A stretch of 64,000 nt of DNA from Buchnera aphidicola (Aphis helianthi). GTDB taxonomy: Bacteria > Pseudomonadota > Gammaproteobacteria > Enterobacterales > Enterobacteriaceae. The position numbers and the translations under genes are program-made. Positions 30,995 to 41,297 of the stretch are shown here, in pieces (within the stretch, counting starts at the first letter, position 1; the number at the start of each line of letters is the position of its first letter). The notes beneath the pieces were generated by a model, which was not told the DNA's origin, ran no database searches, and saw only the letters and a program-made list of their open reading frames with translations. The stretch is taken from the NCBI RefSeq assembly GCF_005083845.1, contig NZ_CP034894.1, forward strand, positions 62,001 to 126,000, written 5' to 3'.

Positions 30995-32212
30995 TTGAAA
31001 AGAGTAGTTATTACAGGACTTGGTATTATTTCTAGTATTGGAAATAATAAAGACGAAGTTCTTAGTTCTTTATATAATGGTTATTCTGGAATAACATTTT
31101 CAGAACAGATGAAAGAATTAGGTCTACGTAGTCAAGTATGGGGTAATATTAAATTAGAGTATAAGAATTTGATAAGTAAAAAAATATCTCGTTTTATGAC
31201 TGATGGTTCTATCTATACTTTTTTATCAATGGAACAAGCTATTAAAGATGCTAATTTAAAAAATAAAGATTATCAAAACAATGCTCGTGTTGGATTAATC
31301 GTTGGTTCTGGAGGTGGTTCTCGTAAAGATTATATTAAAGATATAAATATTACGAAAAATAGTTTTAATTTTCGTTTTTTAAGTCCATATACTGCAATTA
31401 AATCTATGACATCTGGAATTTCTGCTTGCTTATCAACTATATTTAAAATTCATGGAATAAATTATTCTATTAATTCTGCTTGCGCAACTTCTGGGCATTG
31501 TATTGGAAATGCTTTTGAATTAATTCAATTTGGAAAACAAGATATTATTTTTGCAGGTGGTGGTGAAGAAGTAAGTTGTGAATTAGCTGCTGAATTTGAT
31601 GCAATGAGAGCGCTTTCATCAAATTTCAATAAAACTCCTATTAAAGCCTCTCGTGTATATGATTTAAACAGAGATGGTTTTGTAATATCAGGAGGAGGAG
31701 GTATTGTAGTCATTGAGAGTTTGAAGTCTGCAATTTCTCGTTCTGCTTATATTTATGCTGAAATTATTGGATATGCTGCAACTTCTGATGGTGATAATAT
31801 GGTTGTACCTTCTGGAGAAGGTGCTTTGAGATGTATGAATTTAGCAAAAGGTAAAAGAAAGTTGTCTATTGACTATTTAAATGTTCATGGAACATCAACT
31901 AAAATTGGTGATTTAATTGAATTACAAGCAATTAAAAAATCTTTTTTTAATGAAAAAAAACCAATTATTTCAGCAACAAAATCTATGACCGGTCACTCCT
32001 TAGGAGCATCTGGAGTTCATGAAATTATTTATACTTTATTAATGTTACAATATAATTTTATAGCTCCTTCAATTAATATTGAAGTATTAGAACCGTTTGC
32101 AAAAAATATGAATATTATTCAAAAAACTATTCCCCAAAAAATTACTACTGCAATGTCTAATAGCTTCGGATTTGGAGGAACCAATGTTTCTTTAATATTA
32201 AAAAAATATTAA
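30995..32212 (+). CDS. fabB: 3-oxoacyl-[acyl-carrier-protein] synthase I
   Basis: FabB condenses malonyl-ACP with acyl-ACP in fatty acid elongation. The product is 405 residues (E. coli 406). The catalytic triad is complete: C163 in NSACATSGH, a histidine in HGTSTKIGD and a histidine in GHSLGASG. It starts with TTG at 30995: this aligns with the E. coli N terminus (MKRxVITGLGI) and has AAGGA 6 bases upstream, and no ATG fits. Confidence 0.97.
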   Translation: MKRVVITGLGIISSIGNNKDEVLSSLYNGYSGITFSEQMKELGLRSQVWGNIKLEYKNLISKKISRFMTDGSIYTFLSMEQAIKDANLKNKDYQNNARVGLIVGSGGGSRKDYIKDINITKNSFNFRFLSPYTAIKSMTSGISACLSTIFKIHGINYSINSACATSGHCIGNAFELIQFGKQDIIFAGGGEEVSCELAAEFDAMRALSSNFNKTPIKASRVYDLNRDGFVISGGGGIVVIESLKSAISRSAYIYAEIIGYAATSDGDNMVVPSGEGALRCMNLAKGKRKLSIDYLNVHGTSTKIGDLIELQAIKKSFFNEKKPIISATKSMTGHSLGASGVHEIIYTLLMLQYNFIAPSINIEVLEPFAKNMNIIQKTIPQKITTAMSNSFGFGGTNVSLILKKY

Positions 32213-32326
32213 TTTTTTAAAAAACAAATATTATTTAAATAATATATAAATATATGTATGATTTATAAATAGACAATATATTTTATATTTATTATCTTTT
32301 ATCTCCTTAATAATAAGGATTATAAT

Positions 32327-33277
32327 ATGAATCAGTTGGAATTATTAAGAAAATTCACAACAATTGTTGCCGATACCAGTGATATAGATTCTATTCGTAA
32401 ATATAAACCTGAAGATGCAACTACAAATCCATCTTTAATATTAAAAGCAGTAAATTCAAATATCAATCAAAAGTTACTTATAAAAGCAATAGAATATGCA
32501 AAAAAGAAAGGTGGTTCAAAAGCAGAACAATTAATAAATGCAAGTGATAAAATTTTAGTTGATCTTGGTATAAAAATTTTAAAATATATACCAGGTTATA
32601 TTTCTAGTGAAGTAGATGCTCGTTTGTCTTTCAATACAGAAAAATGTATTTTAAAAGCAAAAAAAATAATTAAAATGTATGAAGAGCAAGGTATTTCTAG
32701 AAATAGAGTGTTAATTAAATTAGCAGCTACATGGGAATGTATAAAAGCAGCAGAAGAATTAAAAAAAGATAAAATTTTTTGTAATTTAACTCTTTTATTT
32801 TCTTTTGCTCAAGCACGTGCTTGCGCAGAATCAAAAGTATTTTTAATATCTCCTTTTGTAGGTCGTATTTATGATTGGTATATAGATCAGAACTTGATAT
32901 CACAATTTTCTTACGATAAAGATCCAGGAGTTATTTCTGTTTGTAAAATATATAATTTTTATAAAAAACATAATTATAAAACTATTATTATGGGTGCTAG
33001 CTTTAGAAATATCCATCAAATTTTATTGTTATCTGGATGTGATCGATTAACTATTTCTCCTTTATTATTAAAAGAACTTGAGTCAAATAATACAGTATTT
33101 GATAGAAAATTAATTCCACCTTCTACTTATATTACACCACCTAATCCTCTTTCTGAAGAAGAATTTAGATGGGAACATAATCAAGATGAAATGTCTGTTC
33201 AAAAATTATCAGAAGGTATACGAAATTTTAGCAAGGATCAACTTCTTTTAGAAAAAATTATTTTAAAATTAATGTAA
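32327..33277 (+). CDS. talA: Transaldolase A
   Basis: Transaldolase moves a dihydroxyacetone unit between sedoheptulose 7-phosphate and glyceraldehyde 3-phosphate. It is 316 residues, equal to E. coli TalA. The Schiff-base lysine is K131 in [11 protein letters not shown], and the segments ATTNPSLI and [12 protein letters not shown] are typical. The pairing with tktB, as in the E. coli talA-tktB operon, supports talA rather than talB. AAGGAT precedes the ATG. Confidence 0.96.
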   Translation: MNQLELLRKFTTIVADTSDIDSIRKYKPEDATTNPSLILKAVNSNINQKLLIKAIEYAKKKGGSKAEQLINASDKILVDLGIKILKYIPGYISSEVDARLSFNTEKCILKAKKIIKMYEEQGISRNRVLIKLAATWECIKAAEELKKDKIFCNLTLLFSFAQARACAESKVFLISPFVGRIYDWYIDQNLISQFSYDKDPGVISVCKIYNFYKKHNYKTIIMGASFRNIHQILLLSGCDRLTISPLLLKELESNNTVFDRKLIPPSTYITPPNPLSEEEFRWEHNQDEMSVQKLSEGIRNFSKDQLLLEKIILKLM

Positions 33278-33316
33278 AAATTAATTTATTTTTTAAATTT
33301 AAATATGGAAAAATCT

Positions 33317-35314
33317 ATGTATTTAGACAAAGAATTATCAAATGCAATTCGTATGTTAAGTATAGATGCCGTTCAAAATGCGAAATCAGGTCATCCTGGC
33401 ATGCCTATGGGAATGGCTGACATTGCAGAAGTATTATGGAGATATTTTTTAAAACATAGCCCTAAAAATCCTAAATGGGATAATCGAGATCGTTTTGTAT
33501 TATCTAATGGTCACGGTTCCATGTTGCTCTACAGTTTATTACATCTAACTGGATATGATTTATCAATAGAAGAAATTAAAAAATTTAGAACACTTAATTC
33601 TAAAACTCCAGGACATCCTGAAATAGAAGAAACACCTGGTGTTGAAACTACTACTGGTCCGCTAGGCCAGGGTTTAGCTAACGCTGTAGGAATGGCTATT
33701 GCAGAAAAAACATTAAGTGCTTATTTTAATCGATTAAATTTCGATATAGTGAATCACTACACTTGGGTTTTTGTAGGTGATGGGTGTTTGATGGAAGGAA
33801 TTTCACATGAAGTTTGTTCTTTAGCAGGAACATTAAAATTAGGAAAACTAATTGTTTTTTATGATAGTAATGGTATTTCAATAGATGGAAAAATATCAAA
33901 TTGGTTTACAGATGATACAGTAATGCGTTTTAAGTCTTATAATTGGCATGTAATAGATAAAGTTAATGGTCATGATTCAAAGTCTATTATGAATAGCATT
34001 AAACAAGCAATGTGTATCAAAGATCAACCTTCTATTATTATTTGTAATACTATTATTGGTTTTGGATCACCGAATAAATCAGGTACATCAGAGTCTCATG
34101 GTGCTCCGCTTGGGGAATTTGAAATTAATTTAACAAGAAAAAACTTAAAATGGAAATATTTACCTTTTGAGATTCCTAAAGAAATTTATGAAAAATGGAA
34201 TTTTATTAAACAAGGCTTAGAATTAGAAAAAGAATGGGATAAAAAATTTGCTTTATATAAATTAGAATACCCTAAACTTGCAGAAGAATATTTAAGACGG
34301 TTTAGAAAAGAATTGCCTATAATATGGTATAAAAAAACTAATGAATATATTCTTGAATTACAAAATAACCCTAAAAATATTGCAAGTCGAAATGCTTCTC
34401 AAAATACTTTAGAAAAATTTGTAAAATTATTACCTGAGTTAATAGGTGGATCAGCAGATTTGTCTCCTAGTAATTTAACCATTTGTTCGTCTTCTAGTTC
34501 TATAACAGATAATCCATCTGGAAATTATATTCATTATGGTGTACGTGAGTTTGGAATGACTGCTATTGCTAATGGTATTGCACATCATGGTGGATTTATT
34601 CCATATACTTCAACATTTTTAATGTTTGTTGAATATGCAAGAAATGCTGTTCGTATGGCTGCCTTAATGAATACTAAACATATTTTTGTGTATACTCATG
34701 ATTCGATTGGTTTAGGAGAAGATGGTCCTACTCATCAGCCAGTAGAGCAATTAGCTAATTTAAGAATGACTCCAAATATAGATGTATGGCGACCTTGCGA
34801 TCAAGTAGAAACTGCAATCGCTTGGAAATTTGCAATTGAAAAAAAAGAAGGACCAACAGCATTAATTTTATCACGTCAAAATTTATTTCAATTTAACAGA
34901 GATAAAGAACAAATAAATAACATTACATATGGAGCATATATTTTATATGAATCTAAACAACCGATTGATATTATTTTTATATCTACTGGATCAGAAGTTG
35001 AAATTACATTACATGCTGCAAAAAAAATGATTTCCTTAGGTTATTCTGTACGTGTAGTCTCTATGCCTTCTACTAATGTTTTTGATCGACAAAAAAATGC
35101 GTATAAAGAGTTTGTATTACCTTCTTACGCTACTAAAAGAGTTGCAGTAGAAGCTAGTGCAAAAGACTTTTGGTATAAATATGTAGGAATAAATGGTTTA
35201 ATTATTGGTATGGACACGTTTGGCAAGTCAGCTCCAGCCGATGTTTTATTTAAAAAATTTGGTTTTACTGTAGAAAATATAGTTGATCAATCAAAAATTT
35301 TTTTAAAACATTAA
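33317..35314 (+). CDS. tktB: Transketolase
   Basis: Transketolase moves two-carbon units with thiamine diphosphate in the non-oxidative pentose phosphate pathway. I prefer the ATG at 33317, with GGAAA upstream and an N terminus that fits E. coli (665 residues; TktB 667). An ATG four codons earlier at 33305 is possible. The ThDP-binding [12 protein letters not shown] motif, the STGHP-like SGHPGMP, the catalytic [16 protein letters not shown] region and the [15 protein letters not shown] loop are all present. It lies 39 bases after talA. Together with Gnd and TalA it supplies ribose and erythrose phosphates for histidine and aromatic synthesis. Confidence 0.95.
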   Translation: MYLDKELSNAIRMLSIDAVQNAKSGHPGMPMGMADIAEVLWRYFLKHSPKNPKWDNRDRFVLSNGHGSMLLYSLLHLTGYDLSIEEIKKFRTLNSKTPGHPEIEETPGVETTTGPLGQGLANAVGMAIAEKTLSAYFNRLNFDIVNHYTWVFVGDGCLMEGISHEVCSLAGTLKLGKLIVFYDSNGISIDGKISNWFTDDTVMRFKSYNWHVIDKVNGHDSKSIMNSIKQAMCIKDQPSIIICNTIIGFGSPNKSGTSESHGAPLGEFEINLTRKNLKWKYLPFEIPKEIYEKWNFIKQGLELEKEWDKKFALYKLEYPKLAEEYLRRFRKELPIIWYKKTNEYILELQNNPKNIASRNASQNTLEKFVKLLPELIGGSADLSPSNLTICSSSSSITDNPSGNYIHYGVREFGMTAIANGIAHHGGFIPYTSTFLMFVEYARNAVRMAALMNTKHIFVYTHDSIGLGEDGPTHQPVEQLANLRMTPNIDVWRPCDQVETAIAWKFAIEKKEGPTALILSRQNLFQFNRDKEQINNITYGAYILYESKQPIDIIFISTGSEVEITLHAAKKMISLGYSVRVVSMPSTNVFDRQKNAYKEFVLPSYATKRVAVEASAKDFWYKYVGINGLIIGMDTFGKSAPADVLFKKFGFTVENIVDQSKIFLKH

Positions 35315-35338
35315 TTTTTAACTATTATATAGTTATAA

Positions 35339-35355
35339 GGGGCTTTTTTAGCCCC
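35339..35355 (+). terminator. Hairpin after tktB
   Basis: GGGGCT and AGCCCC form a 6-bp G+C-rich stem around a TTTTT loop, 24 bases after the tktB stop. It is followed by ATTTAAG. It stands out against the A+T-rich background, though the U-tail is short. Confidence 0.65.
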
Positions 35356-35411
35356 ATTTAAGAAAATTATAAAAAAGCTAAAATTATAAAAATTATTTTA
35401 AAGAGATAAAT

Positions 35412-36539
35412 ATGATTTGTTCAGTGACTGAATTAGCTAAAGAATTAATTCGCATTCCATCTATTAGCCCAAAAGACCTGGGTTGCCAAGATATTATGAT
35501 AAATTTTTTATCTAATCTTGGATTTCAAATAAAAACAATCAATATTAATCAAACAAAAAATTTTTGGGCTACTAGAGGAATAGGCAAAACTTTAACATTT
35601 GCAGGTCATACAGATGTAGTTTCGCCTGGAGAATACAAAAATTGGAGTAATAATCCATTTGATCCTACAGTACAAGATGGATTATTATTTGGTAGAGGGG
35701 CATCAGATATGAAAGGTGCTTTAGCTGCTATGTTAATTGCATCGAAAAGATTTATAACAAAATATTCTAATTATAAAGGTCGTTTATCTTTTTTAATTAC
35801 CTCAGATGAAGAATCTTCTGCGATTGATGGTACAAAAAAAGTAGTCGATTATTTAATTTCTAAAAAAGATATAATTGATTATTGTATAATAGGAGAACCT
35901 ACTAGTTATACTAACATTGGTGATTGTATAAAAAATGGTCGACGTGGTTCTTTAACAGCTGATTTAAAAATTTTTGGTGTTCAAGGACATATCGCATATC
36001 CTCATTTAGCAGATAATCCAATTCATAAGGGTTTACCTATTATTTTAAAATTATTATCAATGCCATTAGATCAAGGTAATTCTTTTTTTGCTCCAACAAG
36101 TATAAACATCTCCAATATTCATGCAGGTGATGGAAGTAATAATATGATTCCAAATACTTTATTTATACAATTTAATTTTCGGTTCAGTAATGAAATATCT
36201 GAAAATCAAATAAAATTAAAATTTATAGAAATATTAGATCAAAATGATGTTAATTATTCCATAAAATGGAATTTATCGGGACTTCCTTTTATTACAAAAA
36301 CAGGATTATTAACTAACACTGTAATGGAATCTATTTTAAATATTACTAAATTAAAACCAATATTATCTACAGAAGGTGGAACTTCAGATGGACGTTTTAT
36401 CACTAAACTTAATGCACAAATAATAGAATTAGGATTACTTAACAAAACTATTCATAAAGTTGATGAACACGTTAAAATATCAGATTTAAAAATATTAACT
36501 TTAATTTATGAAAATATTATGACAAAGTTATTAATATAG
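35412..36539 (+). CDS. dapE: Succinyl-diaminopimelate desuccinylase
   Basis: DapE removes the succinyl group from N-succinyl-LL-diaminopimelate on the route to lysine and peptidoglycan. It is 375 residues, as in E. coli. The M20-family zinc motifs are visible: [24 protein letters not shown] and [12 protein letters not shown], with late GGTSDGRF. Another lysine-pathway gene, dapA, lies just beyond on the other strand. Confidence 0.97.
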   Translation: MICSVTELAKELIRIPSISPKDLGCQDIMINFLSNLGFQIKTININQTKNFWATRGIGKTLTFAGHTDVVSPGEYKNWSNNPFDPTVQDGLLFGRGASDMKGALAAMLIASKRFITKYSNYKGRLSFLITSDEESSAIDGTKKVVDYLISKKDIIDYCIIGEPTSYTNIGDCIKNGRRGSLTADLKIFGVQGHIAYPHLADNPIHKGLPIILKLLSMPLDQGNSFFAPTSINISNIHAGDGSNNMIPNTLFIQFNFRFSNEISENQIKLKFIEILDQNDVNYSIKWNLSGLPFITKTGLLTNTVMESILNITKLKPILSTEGGTSDGRFITKLNAQIIELGLLNKTIHKVDEHVKISDLKILTLIYENIMTKLLI

Positions 36540-36576
36540 AATAATAATGATGTATAACATATTTTATTATAAATGA

Positions 36577-36604
36577 TGCAGAATATCTATTAAGATAATC
36601 TGCA
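36577..36604. terminator. Hairpin between dapE and bamC
   Basis: TGCAGA/TCTGCA (6 bp), an A-A mismatch and TATC/GATA (4 bp) close a 6-base loop. It lies between the convergent ends of dapE and the bamC-dapA transcript. Confidence 0.6.
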
Positions 36605-36656
36605 CCTATATATTTAAAATATAAATAATTTTTTTATATATTTTAGCCTAATTAGT

Positions 36657-36920
36657 TTATACAGGAGGAAATATATTATTTTTTTCTTTTTTTAAATCTT
36701 CTTCCGTGTAAGGTATTTTATATTCTTGATCTTCAGTCGGAATATTTATTCCTTTCGGAATAACTAGTTTATTAAATTGATTTTGATTATTTTTATTAAA
36801 TAAAAAATTATGATTTTCTGAAATATCTAAATTACAAGAAGTCATTAAAAATATAATAAAAATTTTTAAAATGATTATTTTTATTTGAAAACAAAATTTG
36901 TTTTTATTAAAGATTAGCAT
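36657..36920 (-). CDS. bamC: Minimal BamC-like lipoprotein (N-terminal segment only)
   Basis: This 87-residue protein has a lysine-rich start, a hydrophobic stretch and the lipobox-like MTSC with C29, so it is probably an outer-membrane lipoprotein. The mature part [20 protein letters not shown] and NIFPPV aligns with residues of E. coli BamC (NlpB) reading LAELHAPAGMILP, DYAIPVT and DIRPP. That is the unfolded N-terminal segment that lies along BamD. The two globular domains of BamC (344 residues in E. coli) are absent. It overlaps the dapA end by 14 bases. dapA-bamC is also the E. coli order, which supports the call. Confidence 0.8.
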   Translation of the reverse strand: MLIFNKNKFCFQIKIIILKIFIIFLMTSCNLDISENHNFLFNKNNQNQFNKLVIPKGINIPTEDQEYKIPYTEEDLKKEKNNIFPPV

Positions 36921-37782
36921 ATTTCAGTGCTTTTTCAAGTTGAACCTGTCCATTAGATGAAATTGGAGTCATTGGTAAACGAAGCGTATCATGTTTTATT
37001 AAACCCATTTTTTTCGCTAGCCATTTAATTGGAATTGGATTTGGTTCTACAAATAATGCTTCATGTAATAAAGATAATCTTTTATTTATATATCTTGCAT
37101 TCATAAAATCACCTTTTAATGCATATGAACACATTTTCATCATTTCTTTCGCAGCAATATTTGCGGTAACTGATATTACTCCTTGACCACCTAATTGAAT
37201 AAAATCTAATGCTGTTGCATCATCACCACTAATTAATAAAAAATTATCTTTTACTATGTTTTTTATTGTATTAATTCTTGATAAATCTCCAGTTGCTTCT
37301 TTAATTCCAATAATATTATTAAGCCGAGATAAACGGGCAATAGTTGATGGAAGTAAATCGCATCCTGTACGACTAGGAACATTATATAAAATTTGTGGTA
37401 ATTCTGTGTTTTCCGAAATAGCTTTAAAATGTTGATATAATCCTTCTTGAGTAGGTTTATTATAATATGGGGTTACAGTTAAACAGGCTGCAACTCCAGA
37501 ATTTTCAAATCTTTTTGTTAAAGATATAGCTTCAGTTGTTGCATTTGCACCTGTTCCTGCAATAATAGGAATTCTTTTATTTGCAATTTCTAATGTTGAC
37601 ATAACAACTTTAATATGTTCTTCTTGACTTAAAGTTGCTGATTCCCCAGTTGTTCCAATAGAAACAATTGCTGTTGTTTTGTTCAATATATGATAGTCAA
37701 TTAAATTTTTTAAGCTAGAATGACAAATTTTTCCTGATTTATTCATTGGTGTAATTAAAGCAACAATACTTCCTGTGAACAT
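36907..37782 (-). CDS. dapA: 4-hydroxy-tetrahydrodipicolinate synthase
   Basis: DapA condenses pyruvate with aspartate semialdehyde, the first committed step to diaminopimelate and lysine. It is 291 residues (E. coli 292). The Schiff-base lysine is K161 in GIKEATGD, and the [11 protein letters not shown] and [10 protein letters not shown] motifs are present. Lysine is an essential amino acid for animals, which suits a nutritional symbiont. Confidence 0.97.
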   Translation of the reverse strand: MFTGSIVALITPMNKSGKICHSSLKNLIDYHILNKTTAIVSIGTTGESATLSQEEHIKVVMSTLEIANKRIPIIAGTGANATTEAISLTKRFENSGVAACLTVTPYYNKPTQEGLYQHFKAISENTELPQILYNVPSRTGCDLLPSTIARLSRLNNIIGIKEATGDLSRINTIKNIVKDNFLLISGDDATALDFIQLGGQGVISVTANIAAKEMMKMCSYALKGDFMNARYINKRLSLLHEALFVEPNPIPIKWLAKKMGLIKHDTLRLPMTPISSNGQVQLEKALKYANL

Positions 37783-38306
37783 TAGTTTTATTTTCCTCCA
37801 TAAAAAATATTTTATGGTATATTTTGTTCAAAATATAAAATTAATTAAATAAAAATTATAAATATAATATTTCTAATTATTTAATAAATTTCTATAATTT
37901 TTGTATATTTTTTTTATTTATATCATATATAATATTATTTTTAATATATTTTAAAAAATTTGTATTCCATATTCAATTAATATTCTTAATATTAAAATTT
38001 ATTTAAAAAGAATTAATTTTAATTTTAGAATATATTTATATTTTATAACATTTATTAAATTATTAAAAAATATTATTTTTTTATTTTAAAAGTATAATTT
38101 TTTCAATTACACGTTATAAAGTGTACTATGCAAATCTATTTTAAAAAATAGAATTTTTAGTTTTTTTAGTAAAAATATACTTAATTTTTTTTTACAGATC
38201 TAAAAATATAAAAAAATAAAATATTAATACTATTATACTTTTATTAAAATGTTTATATATAACTAAACGTACTAATATGAGTAAAAAGAAATCATTTTAT
38301 AAAATT
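37783..38306 (-). other. Gene-free gap between dapA and aroC
   Basis: These 524 bases have no credible open frame, tRNA or strong hairpin. The sequence is nearly all A and T, with many short A and T runs. It must contain the dapA promoter. I found no recognisable remnant of a lost gene by eye. Confidence 0.5.
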
Positions 38307-39380
38307 TTATATATTCATTATTTTATTACATTGTGCTCTAAATCTGAGCATATGATCCATAATTACAATTGCAACCATTGCTTCAGTTATTGGTGTTGCT
38401 CTGATCCCTACACATGGATCATGTCGACCTTTTACAATAATTTCAGATTCTTTATTATTAATATCCACTGTTTTGCCTGGGATTCGTATACTTGAAGTAG
38501 GTTTAAAAGCTGCTTTTAATATAATATTTTCACCATTACTAATACCCCCTAAAATTCCACCGCAATGATTACTTTTAAATCCATTAGGAGTCATTTCATC
38601 TCGGTTTTGACTTCCTTTTTGGTTTACTACTGAAAAACCATCGCCAATTTCCACTCCCTTAACTGCATTAATACTCATTAATGCATGTGCTAAATCTGCA
38701 TCTATACGATCAAATACCGGTTCTCCAAGTCCTATAGGAACATTCTCAGCAACAATTGTTATTTCGGCACCAATTGAATCACCTATTTTCTTTAATTTTT
38801 TAATTAATTCTTTTATTTCTTCAATTTTTTTTGGATTAGCACAGAAAAAAGGATTTTTATTTACTTCTTCCCATGAATCAAATGAACATTGAATATTACC
38901 TATTGCTGATAAATATGCTCGAATTATTATGCCATATTTATTTTTAAGATATTTTTTTGCAATAGCTCCAGCTGCAACTCGCATAGCAGTTTCACGTGCT
39001 GATGATCTTCCACCTCCTCGGTAATCTCTAATACCATATTTCTTTTCATAAGTATAATCAGCATGTCCTGGTCTAAATAAGTGTTTTATTTCTTTATAAT
39101 CTTGAGATCTTTGATCAATATTTTTAATAATTAAACCAATACTTGTACCTGTTGTTAAACCATTAAATACTCCAGAAAGTATTTCTACTTGATCTAATTC
39201 AGATCTTTGTGTAGTATATCTAGAACTACCTGGTTTTCTGCGATTTAAATCATTTTGTAAATCATTAGAAGATAATTTTAAACCTGGTGGAACACCATCT
39301 ACTATACACCCCAATGCTGTTCCATGTGATTCACCAAAAGTTGTTACACAAAATATCTTACCGATTGTATTTCCAGCCAT
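38307..39380 (-). CDS. aroC: Chorismate synthase
   Basis: AroC removes phosphate from 5-enolpyruvylshikimate 3-phosphate to give chorismate, using reduced FMN. It is 357 residues (E. coli 361). All three family signatures are visible: [14 protein letters not shown] near residue 17, the [20 protein letters not shown] region and [17 protein letters not shown]. It leads to the aromatic amino acids that aphids need. Confidence 0.97.
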   Translation of the reverse strand: MAGNTIGKIFCVTTFGESHGTALGCIVDGVPPGLKLSSNDLQNDLNRRKPGSSRYTTQRSELDQVEILSGVFNGLTTGTSIGLIIKNIDQRSQDYKEIKHLFRPGHADYTYEKKYGIRDYRGGGRSSARETAMRVAAGAIAKKYLKNKYGIIIRAYLSAIGNIQCSFDSWEEVNKNPFFCANPKKIEEIKELIKKLKKIGDSIGAEITIVAENVPIGLGEPVFDRIDADLAHALMSINAVKGVEIGDGFSVVNQKGSQNRDEMTPNGFKSNHCGGILGGISNGENIILKAAFKPTSSIRIPGKTVDINNKESEIIVKGRHDPCVGIRATPITEAMVAIVIMDHMLRFRAQCNKIMNI

Positions 39381-39584
39381 ATTTTTCTTCTTTTTTATTC
39401 ATTTGTAAATAATACAACTATACAGAAAAAAAATAAAAAAATAATCTTTTTGTTAAATAGTCTTAAGGATAAAATTTTTATTTGTTGTTTTTATAAAAAC
39501 TAAATTATATAATCAAAAAAAATATTTATTAAAATAATGATTCTAAACACTTTATATTTATTTGCGATTTGGTAATAAATAATT

Positions 39585-40121
39585 ATGAATAAAAATCGAG
39601 AATATTCTAATAATAGAAATATTTCATTTCGTCAATATTTAAATGATACACGTGAAATAGTACAAGATAAAATTTTTCATTCAAGAACAAGTAAAGTAGT
39701 AAATCAAAACATAATATCAAAAAGAAATATTTTTGAGCAAGAAGCTCATAGTTATTATTTTTCTTGTTTGCAGAATGAAAAAATTTTTTTTAAAGAAAAT
39801 CCAGTGTCTTATATGCGTAGTAAAAATTCAAATAATATTTTAAAACGATTAAAAAAAGGAAAATATTCACCTGATATATCTCTTGATTTACATGGGTTAA
39901 CACAATATCAAGCACAAAAAAAATTAGGTCAACTTATTACTATATGTCAAAAAGAAAAAATTTTTTGTGCTCATGTTATACATGGATATGGAAAAAATAT
40001 TTTAAAACAGCAAATACCCTTTTGGTTATCTCAACATCCTGACATAGTTGCTTTTCATCAAGCACCTAGAGTTTTTGGAAATGATGCTGCTATTATAGTT
40101 ATTATTGAAATATACAATTAA
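39585..40121 (+). CDS. smrB: Smr-domain ribosome rescue endonuclease SmrB
   Basis: SmrB (YfcN) cleaves mRNA at collided ribosomes. It is 178 residues (E. coli 183). The C-terminal Smr domain is intact: DLHGLTQYQAQ with the DxH motif, HGYGKNILKQQIPFWL with the GxG motif (GYG), and FHQAPRVFGNDAA. The N-terminal half is diverged but has the family's ribosome-hooking length. It lies 270 bases before hisG. Confidence 0.92.
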   Translation: MNKNREYSNNRNISFRQYLNDTREIVQDKIFHSRTSKVVNQNIISKRNIFEQEAHSYYFSCLQNEKIFFKENPVSYMRSKNSNNILKRLKKGKYSPDISLDLHGLTQYQAQKKLGQLITICQKEKIFCAHVIHGYGKNILKQQIPFWLSQHPDIVAFHQAPRVFGNDAAIIVIIEIYN

Positions 40122-40301
40122 AAAAAATAAATTTGAATATTTTTTTAAATATATTTCACATTTTTCAACTTAAAAAAATTTATATAACTAATTTATGTTA
40201 AAAATAAATAGTAATTTTAAAAATTATATCTTTTTTAATTTCAACAAAATACGTATAAAACAAACTATTAATAAATAATATTTTTTAAAATAAAAATTTT
40301 T

Positions 40302-40324
40302 AAAACCCTTATTTTTTGGGTTTT
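40302..40324 (+). terminator. Rho-independent terminator upstream of hisG
   Basis: AAAACCC pairs with GGGTTTT across a 9-base loop, followed by TTTATTTTTT. It is 180 bases after the smrB stop and about 60 bases before the hisG start. That is the position of the his attenuator in E. coli, but no histidine-rich leader peptide is encoded before it. Confidence 0.8.
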
Positions 40325-40391
40325 TTTATTTTTTAAAAGAGCTATTTTATAAATTTATTTTTGAATATAAAAATATTTCAGGATTTTGAAT

Positions 40392-41291
40392 ATGTTAAAT
40401 AATAATCGTCTACGTATAGCTATGCAAAAAACCGGTCGTTTAAGCAGTGAATCTATAAAGTTATTAATATCATGTGGAATAAAAATTAATTTAAAACAGC
40501 AGAAATTAATAGCTTTTGCTGAAAACATGCCTCTAGATGTTATGCTCGTACGTGATGATGATATTCCAGGTTTAGTAATGGATGGAGTAGTCGATTTAGG
40601 TATAGTAGGAGAAAATGTTTTAGAAGAAGAGTTACTAAATCGAAAATCACAAAATTTAGATAGTTCTTATATTACCTTAAGACGTCTTGACTTCGGTATT
40701 TGCAGACTATCTCTTGCAATTCCTATTAATACTTCTTATATTAATATAGAGTCTTTAAAAAATGTTAGAATAGCCACTTCATACCCTCACTTGTTAAAAA
40801 AATATCTAGATAAAAAAAACATTAATTTTAAATCTTGTATGTTAAACGGTTCTGTAGAAGTAGCACCTAGAGCTGGATTAGCTGATGCTATTTGTGATCT
40901 AGTTTCAACAGGAGCTACATTAGAAGCTAATGGATTACGTGAAGTTAAAGTTATATTTCGTTCACATGCATGTCTTATTTGTAAAACAGGAGATATTAAT
41001 ATTATTAAAAAAGAAGTAATTAATAAATTAATGACTCGTATTAAAGGTGTAATTAAAGCACGAGAATCAAAGTATATTATGTTACATGCTCCTATTAACA
41101 AGCTTGATGAAGTGATATCTTTGTTACGAGGTGCCGAAAGACCAACAATTTTAAAATTAGCTGGTGATGAAAATCGAGTAGCTATGCATATGGTCAGTAG
41201 TGAAACATTATTTTGGGAAACGATGGAAAAATTAAAATCACTAGGAGCTAGTTCAATTTTAGTTTTACCTATTGAGAAAATGATGGAGTAA
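40392..41291 (+). CDS. hisG: ATP phosphoribosyltransferase
   Basis: HisG joins ATP and PRPP in the first, feedback-controlled step of histidine synthesis. I start at the ATG at 40392 (CAGGA 8 bases upstream), giving 299 residues as in E. coli; a TTG two codons earlier is less likely. The PRPP-binding region [16 protein letters not shown] and the C-terminal regulatory domain ([16 protein letters not shown] and [15 protein letters not shown]) are both present, so this is the long, self-regulated form. Confidence 0.97.
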   Translation: MLNNNRLRIAMQKTGRLSSESIKLLISCGIKINLKQQKLIAFAENMPLDVMLVRDDDIPGLVMDGVVDLGIVGENVLEEELLNRKSQNLDSSYITLRRLDFGICRLSLAIPINTSYINIESLKNVRIATSYPHLLKKYLDKKNINFKSCMLNGSVEVAPRAGLADAICDLVSTGATLEANGLREVKVIFRSHACLICKTGDINIIKKEVINKLMTRIKGVIKARESKYIMLHAPINKLDEVISLLRGAERPTILKLAGDENRVAMHMVSSETLFWETMEKLKSLGASSILVLPIEKMME

Positions 41292-41297
41292 AATTTT

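Noticed and set aside
38277..38495. A 72-codon plus-strand open frame
   Set aside because: It is antisense to the conserved C-terminal codons of aroC, and its apparent cysteine and histidine content comes from that coding strand.
40195..40281. Candidate his leader peptide of 28 codons
   Set aside because: It contains no histidine codons and no convincing ribosome-binding site.
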